Part shown: positions 1 through 8,456 of the stretch, piece after piece | Position numbering within the stretch: the first letter of the stretch is position 1 | Layout of the letters: each line of letters opens with the position of its first letter | Assembly (NCBI RefSeq): GCF_028714775.1 | Contig: NZ_JAQTLS010000010.1 | Coordinates: forward strand, 1 to 64,000 | Direction of reading: 5' to 3' | Length of the DNA: 64,000 nucleotides | Source: Thiothrix sp. | Lineage (GTDB): Bacteria; Pseudomonadota; Gammaproteobacteria; Thiotrichales; Thiotrichaceae | Notes under the pieces: generated by a model | What the model was told of the DNA's origin: nothing | The model's input: only the letters and a program-made list of their open reading frames with translations | The model's database searches: none | Translations under genes and position numbers: made by a program

Positions 1-78
1 GTGCAGTGGCAGAAAACCTCCGCTTGTGGATGCTGTTTTTATGGCCTCCAAACTTAATCGCTAAGGCAAATGGCAATG

Positions 79-879
79 TCACCTTGCTGCTGAAAACCGC
101 TGATTAGGAAAATTGTCGTGTACAGAGTCATGCGGGTTAGTATCCGTGGTCAGGCGTAACAATGCCATCAGTGCTTCTTCGGCTAGTGAACCGCTTTGCT
201 TGCCGTTGTATTCCACATCCAACAAGCTGGCAGGCCGGATTTCACCCGCGAGATAGGCATGGATACGTTGCATCCGTTCAGTGTGCGCGAATGAACCCGG
301 TTTGAAAGCATTCGGGCCGATCAGCATGGCTACTAGCGAGAGGAACTCTTCATCATTCAGCGCGGCAAACTCCTTACCAAAATACGTGTGGGCAGCATCC
401 GCGAAACCATGTACCGCCTTGCCATCAACATCGCCGAGATAGGAAATGTTCAGGAACAGGCGTAATTGTTCATCCTTGGAAACCAATGCATCCAGCGCGT
501 ATTGGGCGATCAGGGTCTGGCGGATTTTTGCGATGCCGGGGCGGAAACCTTCTGGGAAATAAAGCTGTTTTACTAACCCCTGCGTAATCGTGGTCATGCC
601 TGCGCCGGGTGTCGCCAGATCGACGCCATGATGGTACAGGAAGGTTGGGTCTTCAATGGTCAACAGCATGGCCTTGCGTTCGGGCGACAAATCGGCAGGC
701 CGCAAGGATGCACCATAACGCTTGAAAGCAGCTTGTACCAGTTCTGGTGTTTGCTGGCGTGCGGTACGTATGTCGTGGTCGTACCACGCGGTTGCCGCAA
801 TCAGGCCAAACAACATGACCGCGATAGTCGCCAGCAGCAACCGCCTGATTCCCCGTTTTCCTATACCGTCCCCATTCAT
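79..879 (-). CDS. Membrane-anchored GT51 peptidoglycan transglycosylase-like protein
   Basis: 266 aa. A membrane segment lies at about residues 13-32, followed by a glycosyltransferase 51 fold like that of class A penicillin-binding proteins and MtgA. The visible family motifs are EDPTFLYHHGVD, which holds the catalytic-type Glu, then TITQGLVKQLYF, then KIRQTLIAQYALD followed by NISYLG. These enzymes polymerise lipid II into glycan strands at the outer face of the inner membrane. There is no transpeptidase domain, so it is monofunctional. Compared with MtgA the motif TTQQ reads TITQG, so its activity is not certain. The ATG at 879 has AGGA directly upstream. Confidence 0.8.
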   Translation of the reverse strand: MNGDGIGKRGIRRLLLATIAVMLFGLIAATAWYDHDIRTARQQTPELVQAAFKRYGASLRPADLSPERKAMLLTIEDPTFLYHHGVDLATPGAGMTTITQGLVKQLYFPEGFRPGIAKIRQTLIAQYALDALVSKDEQLRLFLNISYLGDVDGKAVHGFADAAHTYFGKEFAALNDEEFLSLVAMLIGPNAFKPGSFAHTERMQRIHAYLAGEIRPASLLDVEYNGKQSGSLAEEALMALLRLTTDTNPHDSVHDNFPNQRFSAAR

Positions 880-970
880 TCCTGTTCCCCGGTTTTGGTT
901 CGTATTTCAGACAGGATTATTCACCTGAGGTTTGCAGGAAATATGCAGGCTTGCCGTAACTTTTGTGGAT

Positions 971-1651
971 TTAGAAAGACATCTGATGTTTGACTAGCGT
1001 TGCACACGCCGCAGGTTGACTTTGCAGCAGAAAATGTCCCGATTGCTTGATGCGTGTCACCTTCACCGTCGTAAAATACTGCCGCAATGCTTCCGCACAA
1101 CGCTCCGGCACTGCCCAATCATCCGCCGCTCGCAGGTAGCGACAAGGTATTTCCCACCGCTGTTCCTGCGGCTGATGCTGTGCCGCCGCAATCAGGCGCA
1201 ATCGGTACGCAAACACCGCAGGCGAAACCTGTTCCCGCACTTGCCGAATTAGCCCAATCAACCGCGCATTCAACCCCAGCCAACGCAGCAGGAAATCCGG
1301 CAACGGCAATTGAAACAATAGTTCCAACGGCAAAATCGTGGCAAGTTTCAGTAACCAAGGGCGCGGCGTACTGGCAAATGAGGCACAGAAAATGATGCTG
1401 TGCAGTGGGATATTTTGCCGCAGCAATTCCATCGCTACCAAGCCAGAAAACGATTCTGCCAGCAACACGGTATCGCTATCGAATACCACCTGTTCTCTCA
1501 CTTGCGCCGCCAAAGTTTGCACCGACTGACATTGATCAGGAGGGTAGCGGATGATTTGTACGGAAAAGTCACTACCCAACTGTTCCAACAATGGCTGGAA
1601 TAACAAACCCGTGCCATCAAGACCGGGGAGCAGTACCAGTTTTTTTATCAT
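971..1651 (-). CDS. Alpha/beta hydrolase
   Basis: 226 aa with a short alpha/beta hydrolase fold. An oxyanion-type LPGLDGTG lies near the N-terminus. The nucleophile elbow is AESFSG (Ser near residue 68), the acid is in RAADDWAVP, and the histidine is in SGHFLLQ close to the C-terminus. There is no signal peptide, so it is cytoplasmic. The substrate cannot be told from sequence. It resembles small carboxylesterase or BioH-like hydrolases but is not next to biotin genes. Confidence 0.8.
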   Translation of the reverse strand: MIKKLVLLPGLDGTGLLFQPLLEQLGSDFSVQIIRYPPDQCQSVQTLAAQVREQVVFDSDTVLLAESFSGLVAMELLRQNIPLHSIIFCASFASTPRPWLLKLATILPLELLFQLPLPDFLLRWLGLNARLIGLIRQVREQVSPAVFAYRLRLIAAAQHQPQEQRWEIPCRYLRAADDWAVPERCAEALRQYFTTVKVTRIKQSGHFLLQSQPAACATLVKHQMSF

Positions 1652-1696
1652 GCTTGCGTCTTTGTTTTTACAGTTGAAATATTGCTGGCAGGCGAT

Positions 1697-1822
1697 TTAA
1701 CGGCTACGCCAGAGCCGGGTTTTCAAGTCATGTACCAGCGGGAACAGTAGCAATAACACACCGCCCGGCAAGGCCAGTGCTAAGATGAACAGCATGATTT
1801 TCGGTGAACGCGGGATATTCAT
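1697..1822 (-). CDS. Small single-pass membrane protein (41 aa)
   Basis: It starts MNIPRSPKIM, then has one hydrophobic span (about residues 9-29) and a basic tail ending LKTRLWRSR. The ATG at 1822 was chosen because GGAGG stands about 9 bases upstream; an in-frame extension to 1882 lacks such a site. I do not recognise a family. The clear ribosome-binding site and one-pass topology support a real gene. Confidence 0.5.
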   Translation of the reverse strand: MNIPRSPKIMLFILALALPGGVLLLLFPLVHDLKTRLWRSR

Positions 1823-1947
1823 GTGGGGTTCGCCTCCGTCACGATCCGCAACAGGATAGTCGTTAGGCGCAGCATACAACAATCCTTTGCAGGAATCGTG
1901 CAGGCCGCAGAGAAAGATGGTGGAGCGTTTTCATGTGCATTCCGGCT

Positions 1948-1953
1948 TATAAT
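1948..1953 (+). promoter_or_regulatory. Candidate -10 box of the tatD-like gene
   Basis: A perfect TATAAT sits 28 bases before the ATG at 1981. No good -35 is visible at 16-18 bases, so it is a partial promoter call. Its position argues against the longer start at 1933. Confidence 0.4.
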
Positions 1954-1980
1954 AGCGCTTTGCCATCCGATGAAACCACC

Positions 1981-2742
1981 ATGAGGCTGATTGACACCCA
2001 CTGCCACTTCGACGAACCCGATTTTGCGGCTGACCGCATTGATCTGACCCAGCAAATACAAGCTGTTGGCGTCAGCGATTTGATTTTCCCCGCCGTCAGT
2101 GCCGCCCACTGGGCACGTTTGCGTGACGTATGCGCCACCTCGCCCGCTTTCCACGCCAGTTACGGCCTGCACCCAATCTATTTGGCAGAACACCGCCCCG
2201 AACATGTAAAGGAACTGCGCGGCTGGCTGGAACGCGAGAACCCTGTTGCGATCGGTGAGTGCGGGCTGGATTTCTTCCTCCCCGAACTGGATGTGACGCA
2301 GCAGGAAGCCTTATTTGTCGAACACCTGAAACTGGCGCGGGAGTTCAACCTGCCCCTGATCATCCACGCCCGCCGCTCGGTCGATGCCATCATCAAATAC
2401 CTGCGCCGTTTTCCCGGTCTCTGTGGCGTCATCCATAGCTTTGCCGGAAGTCAGCAGCAAGCCAACACCCTCATCCGGCTCGGCTTCTATCTGGGGGTCG
2501 GTGGAACTTGCACCTATCCACGCGCCCAACGTTTACGCACGGTACTAGCCAACGTCCCGCTGGAAGCCCTATTGCTGGAAACCGATGCCCCCGACCAACC
2601 CGATAGTGCATGGCGCGGAAAACGCAATGACCCCACCCGCTTGTCGGTGATTGCCACTACCCTTGCCGCGTTGCGTGGTGATACTATCGCGCACATTGCC
2701 AAGGCCACTACCCACAACGCAACACGACTATTCAAGCTATGA
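1981..2742 (+). CDS. TatD family metal-dependent hydrolase (DNase)
   Basis: 253 aa. The TatD metal-binding motifs are in order: IDTHCHFD at the N-terminus, GECGLDFF, HARRS, HSFAGS, and LLLETDAPDQ near the C-terminus. TatD family proteins are cytoplasmic metal-dependent nucleases or phosphoesterases with a TIM barrel; this one is closest in form to the YjjV/TatD group. The start at 1981 places the first metal motif at residues 4-10, as usual for the family. Its last codons overlap the next gene by 4 bases (ATGA), implying translational coupling. Confidence 0.9.
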   Translation: MRLIDTHCHFDEPDFAADRIDLTQQIQAVGVSDLIFPAVSAAHWARLRDVCATSPAFHASYGLHPIYLAEHRPEHVKELRGWLERENPVAIGECGLDFFLPELDVTQQEALFVEHLKLAREFNLPLIIHARRSVDAIIKYLRRFPGLCGVIHSFAGSQQQANTLIRLGFYLGVGGTCTYPRAQRLRTVLANVPLEALLLETDAPDQPDSAWRGKRNDPTRLSVIATTLAALRGDTIAHIAKATTHNATRLFKL

Positions 2743-3233
2743 AATATTTCTTTCCCGTTTTGATGTCTGCCATCCTGCTCTCCGTTGCTGCCGTCGTCGC
2801 AACACCCTATATCGCTGAAATGCTCCTGCCCTTACCGGAAACCCGCTACCAAACCGCGAACCCCGTTGATGTAAAACAAGCCTTGGCAGACTGGTCTGGC
2901 GCGACATCTGACGCTTTCAGCGAGGTCAACGGCATCAAGCGGCTCTCGCCACAAGGGAGCACCTCATGGTTTGCTTTCACCGTCGCCCGCCAACCGATTG
3001 AAAACTTTATCCGTAAACATCACCTGCAACAGCACGCACTCACCCCCGAATACTTGCAGACCGCGTTTAACGGAAAAAACCCTCCCGCAAGCTGGTGGCA
3101 ACCGGCATCACTGGAACGCCAAACCTGCTTTATCGGCACGCAAGACGGGAATGAATTGGGGCTGATCTATGATGCCGAACGGCAACGTGGTTTTCTGATT
3201 GTGCGGACGAGCCAGCAAGCCAACAAATTCTAA
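2739..3233 (+). CDS. Uncharacterised periplasmic or membrane-anchored protein
   Basis: 164 aa. One N-terminal hydrophobic stretch (residues 4-30) acts as a signal or anchor, followed by a soluble domain of about 130 residues with WFAFTV and CFIGTQDGNELGLIYD segments. I do not recognise a family. It is translationally coupled to the upstream TatD-like gene (4-base overlap), so the two are probably co-transcribed. A convergent gene ends 6 bases further on. Confidence 0.7.
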   Translation: MKYFFPVLMSAILLSVAAVVATPYIAEMLLPLPETRYQTANPVDVKQALADWSGATSDAFSEVNGIKRLSPQGSTSWFAFTVARQPIENFIRKHHLQQHALTPEYLQTAFNGKNPPASWWQPASLERQTCFIGTQDGNELGLIYDAERQRGFLIVRTSQQANKF

Positions 3234-3239
3234 GCACGA

Positions 3240-3932
3240 TTACAGTTGCGGCTGGCTGCATTTTTGCTGGAAAAGTGAATGGGCATTCTGAATCCATTCA
3301 TCAACCGGCAACTTGCTTTCCACCCCGATAATGCGTTGGACGCTGTTGATGTCATCACGGGTAAACTCCGCAATCTGACGGTAGCTGATGATACCCAAGG
3401 CACGTAACTTACTCGCCAGTGACTGGTTAACACCTTGAATACAGGTCAGGTCGTCACTGGCAACCAGCTCTGGCTCTGAAGCTTTACCCAAGGAAGCAAG
3501 CGGTGTGCTGGCATCTTTAGCGGGTACGGTGATTGACTGCTTGAGTTCATCCAGTTCTGCTTTGCGGCTTTGTAACTGGGTACGAAACTGATTCAGCGAC
3601 TTTTCCTGCTGATGCAACTTCTCCAGCAATGCCTCGTATTGGCGGCGGGTCGTTTCCAGCGCTTTGCGCGTTTCCAGAAACTCACCGTAATCGGCATTAG
3701 ACGAGGTAGTGCCCACTTTGCGCAATGCACCTTCCATCTGCCGCAACTGGGTACGCAAAAGCAGGTTGTCTTTGATGGCATCTTCATAGTTGCGGCGCAA
3801 GCCTGCCAGCTCATTCTGGCAATTGGCGGTAAGGTTGGCATGGACAAGCCGCGCACCCCACCAGCCTAAAGCTATTCCCGCAACAGCGGCCAACAATAAA
3901 AAAATTGCAGTCTGAATCACAAAATACTCCAT
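3240..3932 (-). CDS. Membrane-anchored coiled-coil protein with C-terminal HhH-like domain
   Basis: 230 aa. It has an N-terminal membrane helix (about 8-27), a long heptad-rich coiled coil (about 35-140), and a C-terminal module with LTCIQGVNQSLASKLRALGI then YRQIAEF then IIGVESKLPVDEWI. The last part resembles the helix-hairpin-helix domain seen at the end of many uncharacterised proteobacterial proteins (DUF4332 or 'flap endonuclease-like' annotations). No nuclease residues are visible. It lies 3 bases after the OmpA-like gene on the same strand, pointing to an envelope or scaffold role. Confidence 0.7.
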   Translation of the reverse strand: MEYFVIQTAIFLLLAAVAGIALGWWGARLVHANLTANCQNELAGLRRNYEDAIKDNLLLRTQLRQMEGALRKVGTTSSNADYGEFLETRKALETTRRQYEALLEKLHQQEKSLNQFRTQLQSRKAELDELKQSITVPAKDASTPLASLGKASEPELVASDDLTCIQGVNQSLASKLRALGIISYRQIAEFTRDDINSVQRIIGVESKLPVDEWIQNAHSLFQQKCSQPQL

Positions 3933-3935
3933 CTA

Positions 3936-4676
3936 CTACTCCCTAAGGACGGTGATTTCGATGCGCCGGTTTTGCTTCCTGCCCGCATCGGTGTCATTCC
4001 CTGCAACAGGGAGTGCTGAACCATAGCCTTGCGCTTTGACTTGGGCGGCATTGATCCCTTGGGACAACAAGTAATTCCGCACAACATCAGCACGCGCCTG
4101 AGTGACCGCCATATTCCCTAAAGCCGTACCATTACTGTCGGTATGGGCAGAAACCTCAATCACTGTACCGACGGGTTCCTTGTATAACTGGGCGACCACT
4201 TTATCCAATACTTCCATCGCATCCGTATCGAGTTCCGCCTTGGAATACGCAAACTGGATCTCACTCAAGTCAATTTGTTCAACCGCATGTTGTCTGGCGG
4301 GAACATGCCAGCCTTTACTAAGCTGCGCGGGTATCTCCAGCATCCCCACCTGCCCATACGCTGCTGTACTTGCCACGATAAGCTGGTTATCGACATCCCG
4401 CACACCATAAACCTGACTGGCGATCTCAACTAAGCGGCTAGCCTCAGCTTCACTTGCCACAGTCCCACTCAGGACACCATCGCGCCCGCTAAAGTGGAGG
4501 CCACTGGGCGGCAAACCCGCTTCCGTTAGCGTTTGACGCGCACGTTGCAACAAATCTGTTTCAATAACGGGCTGCTTGAACCACAAGGTAAGCAGGGTAA
4601 GTGTCGCAACCACCAGCAGTGTTAACAGCGCCATGAGCGGAAATAATTGCTGGGTGCTTCGTGTTGAGTCAGGCAT
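3936..4676 (-). CDS. OmpA-family protein with BON-like domain
   Basis: 246 aa. It has an N-terminal membrane helix (about 11-33), a BON-like segment (about 50-100, with LSGTVASEAEASRL and GVRDVDNQL), and a C-terminal OmpA-like peptidoglycan-binding domain (AHTDSNGTALGN, then ARADVVRNYLLSQGI, then GRKQNRRIEI). The OmpA domain is expected to bind peptidoglycan in the periplasm from an inner-membrane anchor. The ATG at 4676 is preferred to 4688 because GGAG lies 6 bases before it. It forms a pair with the coiled-coil HhH gene downstream. Confidence 0.8.
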   Translation of the reverse strand: MPDSTRSTQQLFPLMALLTLLVVATLTLLTLWFKQPVIETDLLQRARQTLTEAGLPPSGLHFSGRDGVLSGTVASEAEASRLVEIASQVYGVRDVDNQLIVASTAAYGQVGMLEIPAQLSKGWHVPARQHAVEQIDLSEIQFAYSKAELDTDAMEVLDKVVAQLYKEPVGTVIEVSAHTDSNGTALGNMAVTQARADVVRNYLLSQGINAAQVKAQGYGSALPVAGNDTDAGRKQNRRIEITVLRE

Positions 4677-4848
4677 CTGAAACTCCATCTATCGTTACAA
4701 GAACCATAGAATATAGACCAATGGTTTGACTTATAGGTTAGAGCTTGACGTTGATTACCGGCTACTGATAAGTAGATAGAGGGAAAGAATAAGGGGATAA
4801 GCAGGATAACTTGCTGCTTTTAGGGAATAAATGGGATGTATTGAAACA

Positions 4849-4876
4849 GGTACGGGCTATCTGTATAGCCCGTACC
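4849..4876 (-). terminator. Strong hairpin after the FimV-like gene
   Basis: A perfect 12-bp stem (GGTACGGGCTAT with its complement) closes a CTGT loop, 12 bases past the stop of the FimV-like gene on the minus strand. The following bases are only weakly T-rich, so termination may be partial and read-through to the OmpA gene is possible. Confidence 0.6.
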
Positions 4877-4888
4877 CGCAGTGATTTA

Positions 4889-6073
4889 TTAGGCAATGAA
4901 TGACAAAATTTCGCGGGCTTCTTGCTTCTGGCGCTCGCCGCCTTCGGCAATGACTTCCTTCAGAATATCAGCCGCTGCTGTCGAATCACGCAAATCCAAA
5001 TAAGCACGGGCAATATCCAGCTTGAGTTCGGTATCGGGGTCTTCCAGCGCACGTTCGCCCGTATCAGCCACGACGGGCATCACTGGCATTGGCGGCGGTG
5101 TATTGTCGGAATAGGTTTCAGCGGTTGTGCTAACAGGTGCAACCACTTTTGCAAGGGGTTCTGCCTTGGGTGGTGCTGCAACTGTTGTTACCAACGTCTC
5201 TTCGCGGTTACGTTTGAGCAACCACAACAACGGCAACATCAGTAATGCCATCAAACCCAACAGCGCCCAAGGCCACCAATTGCCACTGGAAGCCTTGCTC
5301 TCCGCCACGCTGGCCGCAGCATGTGCCTGTTGTAGGTCATTACTCAGCGTTTCATTCTGGCGTTTCAAGTCAGCCAGTTGAGTTTTCAGCTCTTCCGTAA
5401 CGCGCTGGTTGTCAGCCAACTCTTTCTTGCTGTTCTCTAATTGGCTTTTAAGGTCGGTATTTTCAGCCTGTAAACTGTCAACACTGCCTTTTAATGTAGC
5501 CAGATCACCGCCACCCTCTGTAACGGCGGCAGTCGTAGGTGCAGGCTTACCTCCAGAAGCAGCCAGCGACGCCTCCAGCTCTTTCACCTTATCATTCAGC
5601 TTGGCAAGCTCAGCATCTTTGGATTGCTTAGCTTCTTCGTAATTTTTCACCATCTCCTGCAAGGAAGCGTTCTCTTCTTCCAGCAGTTTCAGGGTCTCCT
5701 CCATCTCCGCACGGTCTGCTTCAAGCGTTTTCAAGCGCTCCAGCGTCGCCTTATCCGCCGTACCACCCGCCGCTACAGGTGGCTTGAGATCAGGGATCGT
5801 GCTGGCATCCGGCAAATTCAAAACCTTGCCGACAATCAGACGGTTAAGGTTGTTGCCAATAAAGGCATCCGGGTTGGCCTTGAGGATTGCCTGCATAATG
5901 GCAGGCCGGTTGGCGTAACCCGAATATTGCTTGGCAACAACGACACCCAAGGTGTCATTCGGTTTGATTTCCCACGTCTTGCCTTCAGCCATTGCCATGC
6001 CAGAGGAGCAGAGCGCAATGACCAAGGTAGAGGCTAGCACCGACAGCCGGATTGTTTGGAAGGTGTTTTTCAT
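4889..6073 (-). CDS. FimV-like LysM/coiled-coil polarity protein
   Basis: 394 aa. In order: a signal peptide (cleavage after AMAEG), a LysM-like domain at about 33-90 (WEIKPNDTLGVVV, then LNRLIVGKVLNLP), a long coiled coil at about 105-250, one membrane helix at about 263-287 (WPWALLGLMALLMLPLLWLL), a Pro-rich cytoplasmic linker, and a C-terminal FimV-type helical repeat (LKLDIARAYLDLRDSTAAADILKEVI, quoted in part: LDIARAYLDL). FimV and HubP proteins are polar organisers that bind peptidoglycan outside and recruit pilus and motility factors inside. It is shorter than Pseudomonas FimV (about 900 aa). Confidence 0.85.
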   Translation of the reverse strand: MKNTFQTIRLSVLASTLVIALCSSGMAMAEGKTWEIKPNDTLGVVVAKQYSGYANRPAIMQAILKANPDAFIGNNLNRLIVGKVLNLPDASTIPDLKPPVAAGGTADKATLERLKTLEADRAEMEETLKLLEEENASLQEMVKNYEEAKQSKDAELAKLNDKVKELEASLAASGGKPAPTTAAVTEGGGDLATLKGSVDSLQAENTDLKSQLENSKKELADNQRVTEELKTQLADLKRQNETLSNDLQQAHAAASVAESKASSGNWWPWALLGLMALLMLPLLWLLKRNREETLVTTVAAPPKAEPLAKVVAPVSTTAETYSDNTPPPMPVMPVVADTGERALEDPDTELKLDIARAYLDLRDSTAAADILKEVIAEGGERQKQEAREILSFIA

Positions 6074-6075
6074 GG

Positions 6076-6822
6076 CTAGTTAACCAGTGTGTCCATCAGG
6101 TCAATCATAAATTCAGTGTCTTCTTGGGTCTGCATTTCCCAGCCTTGCAAGCCCAAATTTTTAAGCGCATCCCTTCCTTTGTCGTTCTCTCCCATTTCAG
6201 ACAAAAGGTTCCATAAATCACCGTGCCGCTCCCGCAAGCGGGGGCCTACCAGCAAAACATGCCGGATAACATGAATTTCGCTGCGTACTAACACCCGCAA
6301 TTGCCGTTGGATCATGCCAGAAAGCCCGGCGAAAGCATCTTTCAGGAAGAAACCGACATCCGCCTTGCCTTGCAACACTTGTTTAGCAACTAGGATATAA
6401 GTCCCCACCGTTTGTGTCTGGGTATTCTGCGCAGACAAGTCCGCTGGCTCCAACATGATCATGGAAATCAAGTTGACATCCGGGTCATCCGTAGCGGCAA
6501 TCCGGGTTCCCGGTTTTAAATCCGCCACCTGCTGTATTGGGGAATCAACCGCTACCGCAATCACCGCCTCATCGGGTTTGCTCAATGGCGCAGCAATAGC
6601 AGTAAAGCCTTCTTCACGCACCAGCATCGCCGCATCAAACGGATTAGCGTAGATCAGGTCAATCTGACCTTCCCGAATAGCTTTACGCTGAGCTTCAAAA
6701 TCAGAATAAAGCTCCACATGGATATGCTCCCCCAACTGGCGTTGCAACCATGTGTTAAAAATATACCAACCTGCAATCTGACCGGGGGGGAAATCAGGGC
6801 TGACCGTCATAACGTAACGCAT
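6076..6822 (-). CDS. PhnD-like phosphate/phosphonate-binding protein without signal peptide
   Basis: 248 aa. It matches the periplasmic-binding fold of the PhnD/SsuA type: SPDFPPGQIAGWY, YSDFEAQRKAIREGQIDLIYANPFDA, VADLKPGTRIAATDDPD, and GKADVGFFLKDAF (segments read separately). It starts directly with the first beta strand (MRYVMTVSPD), so no signal peptide is present and it should be cytoplasmic. Together with its PAS and Roadblock neighbours this suggests a ligand-sensing rather than transport role. No transporter genes adjoin it. Confidence 0.75.
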   Translation of the reverse strand: MRYVMTVSPDFPPGQIAGWYIFNTWLQRQLGEHIHVELYSDFEAQRKAIREGQIDLIYANPFDAAMLVREEGFTAIAAPLSKPDEAVIAVAVDSPIQQVADLKPGTRIAATDDPDVNLISMIMLEPADLSAQNTQTQTVGTYILVAKQVLQGKADVGFFLKDAFAGLSGMIQRQLRVLVRSEIHVIRHVLLVGPRLRERHGDLWNLLSEMGENDKGRDALKNLGLQGWEMQTQEDTEFMIDLMDTLVN

Positions 6823-6826
6823 ACCT

Positions 6827-7315
6827 TTACTCCTCTTCCGCCTGTCTTAATTTAGCATATAGCGCCGTACATGCATCAACCTGAGTACGTGATGGTTTAC
6901 GCCGCACAGATGTGCAACTGACGGGCTTTCCGTCACGTATATTGAGAATGATCGTTGCGTAAACCCAGTAGTAGCGTCCATCTTTGCGCAAGTTTTTGAC
7001 GTAGCCATGCCATTTGACACCACTACCCACCGTATCCCACGCATCTTTGAAAGCAACCTTCGGCATATCAGGATGCCTAAGGATGTAATGTGGCTGCCCA
7101 ATCAGCTCTTCTTCCGTATAGCCTGACATCTCTATAAATGCCTGATTACAATGGGTAATTATTCCTTGCAAATCTGTGCGGGAAACAATTAACTTGCCCT
7201 CAGGAAAAGGCACTTCCTCATCTTTGATGAGGACGTACCGCGAAGTGCCATCGAAGTAATGCAACAGGTGCTTGGTATAAGGCTCCTGCACATCCTTTGT
7301 TGTCATGTCGTCCAT
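6827..7315 (-). CDS. Stand-alone PAS-domain sensor (Aer-type PAS)
   Basis: 162 aa. A single PAS fold spans about residues 35-140: VSRTDLQGIITHCNQAF, MSGYTEEELIGQPHYILRHP, MPKVAFKDAW, GVKWHGYVKNLRKDGRYYWV. This is the redox-sensing PAS type found at the N-terminus of Aer and related chemoreceptors, where it binds FAD. No HAMP, kinase or methyl-accepting domain follows, so it must signal through a partner. The start at 7315 has AGAGAG about 7 bases upstream. Confidence 0.85.
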   Translation of the reverse strand: MDDMTTKDVQEPYTKHLLHYFDGTSRYVLIKDEEVPFPEGKLIVSRTDLQGIITHCNQAFIEMSGYTEEELIGQPHYILRHPDMPKVAFKDAWDTVGSGVKWHGYVKNLRKDGRYYWVYATIILNIRDGKPVSCTSVRRKPSRTQVDACTALYAKLRQAEEE

Positions 7316-7416
7316 CGTACATCTCTCTTGATTCTGCATCCGGTAAGCAGCGGATACCGAACCGCCTTTTATTGTTTAGGCTACATGCGTTAACCCTTCT
7401 AAAGGGGCAACCTCAA

Positions 7417-7779
7417 TCAGATGATTTTTCCGATATTCTCTGCCGCACGTTTCACGTCAAGGAAAATCAAGCCAAGACGTGCATTAGGCTTTGCCAATAC
7501 CGTCACAACAGCTTCTTTACCCGCATGGGTCATCAAAATATAACCCTTGTCGCCTTTGATCAGTACTTGCTCCAGTGCGCCGCGAGCCAGTTCTTCAGCA
7601 GTACGGTCGCCGAGTGACAACATCGCGGCACTCATTGCGCCTACGCGGTCTTCATCCATGCTGCCCGGCAGCAGGGAGGCCATCATCAGGCCGTCAGTTG
7701 ATAACACCGCAGAAGCTTCAATGTCCGCAGAAGAACCATTCAGGTCACTCAGGATAGAGTTAAGCATTTCAGAGCGCAT
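7417..7779 (-). CDS. Roadblock/LC7-domain protein (MglB-like)
   Basis: 120 aa, consisting of one Roadblock/LC7 fold: LNSILSDLNGSSADIEASAVLSTDG (in part), DRVGAMSAAMLSLGDRTAEEL, YILMTHAGKEAVVTVLAKP, and a final helix. Bacterial Roadblock proteins such as MglB act as regulators of small Ras-like GTPases. A COG2229-type GTPase lies two genes upstream in the same run, which makes a GTPase-regulator pair likely. The biochemical role is inference. Confidence 0.9.
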   Translation of the reverse strand: MRSEMLNSILSDLNGSSADIEASAVLSTDGLMMASLLPGSMDEDRVGAMSAAMLSLGDRTAEELARGALEQVLIKGDKGYILMTHAGKEAVVTVLAKPNARLGLIFLDVKRAAENIGKII

Positions 7780-7808
7780 GTAATTTTCTCTCCTTGGTTG
7801 TGTTTATA

Positions 7809-8456
7809 TCAGACAGGTATTTCAGTTTTGCCGTAACGCATTTCTAACGCCCAAACCAAGCGTTTGAAGCCGGGCTGGTTGAACTGGGGAATACCGCCGA
7901 TAATTAGCGTAAAACGGTTTTGACCAATGTATAGCGGCCAGAAACCAACCTCACTATTGCCACTGGCATCCACCAGACCCCACGCACGCTGGCGATAGCC
8001 GAGGTTGCCCTGCAACAGTTCCTTATGACGGGCGTAAACAGCCGTCAAGTTGGCACTGAGTGCAGCAAGCTCTTCCGCCGCTTCATGGGTATAACCAGCA
8101 CTGCCGAGGTAAAGGCCACGGCTTTCCGCGAGGATCGCCTTACCTTCATCCGACATGGTGCGTAGCAATTGTGGCAGCAAGCGTTCCAGTGTTTCCTGTG
8201 GGGCAGACTCACTCTGCTCTAGGCCAAGTACCAAACCCGCTTCCTGTAGCCAATGGACAAACTCCAAGGCCCGTTTCTTTTTATAGCCGCTAAGCTCACA
8301 GGCGACACCCACGTTAAATACTGGGGTTTCCGCCTCCTGCATAAGACGGTGCAGGAATTCGCGGCCTGGTTCGTCAGATTTATCCTGTACGGCGTAATAC
8401 GTGCCACCCGGCGTAATGCCTAAGTACAGGTTTTCTGTGAGTATGTACTCGCTCAT
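7809..8456 (-). CDS. Uncharacterised protein, possible second Roadblock-like domain
   Basis: 215 aa, soluble. The N-terminal half (about 1-90) has a helix-turn-helix-like segment (FNVGVACELSGYKKKRALEFV). The C-terminal half (about 105-213) has the strand/helix order of a Roadblock-like fold: SRGLYLGSAGYTHEAAEEL, then RAWGLVDASGN, then FTLIIGGIPQ. The stop overlaps the upstream GTPase start region by one base (8456), so it is coupled with the GTPase. The Roadblock reading is by eye and moderate. Confidence 0.7.
   Translation of the reverse strand: MSEYILTENLYLGITPGGTYYAVQDKSDEPGREFLHRLMQEAETPVFNVGVACELSGYKKKRALEFVHWLQEAGLVLGLEQSESAPQETLERLLPQLLRTMSDEGKAILAESRGLYLGSAGYTHEAAEELAALSANLTAVYARHKELLQGNLGYRQRAWGLVDASGNSEVGFWPLYIGQNRFTLIIGGIPQFNQPGFKRLVWALEMRYGKTEIPV

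Noticed and set aside
1-78. End of a gene entering from the left edge
   Set aside because: Short open frames end at 57, 64 and 108, but none is long enough to recognise.
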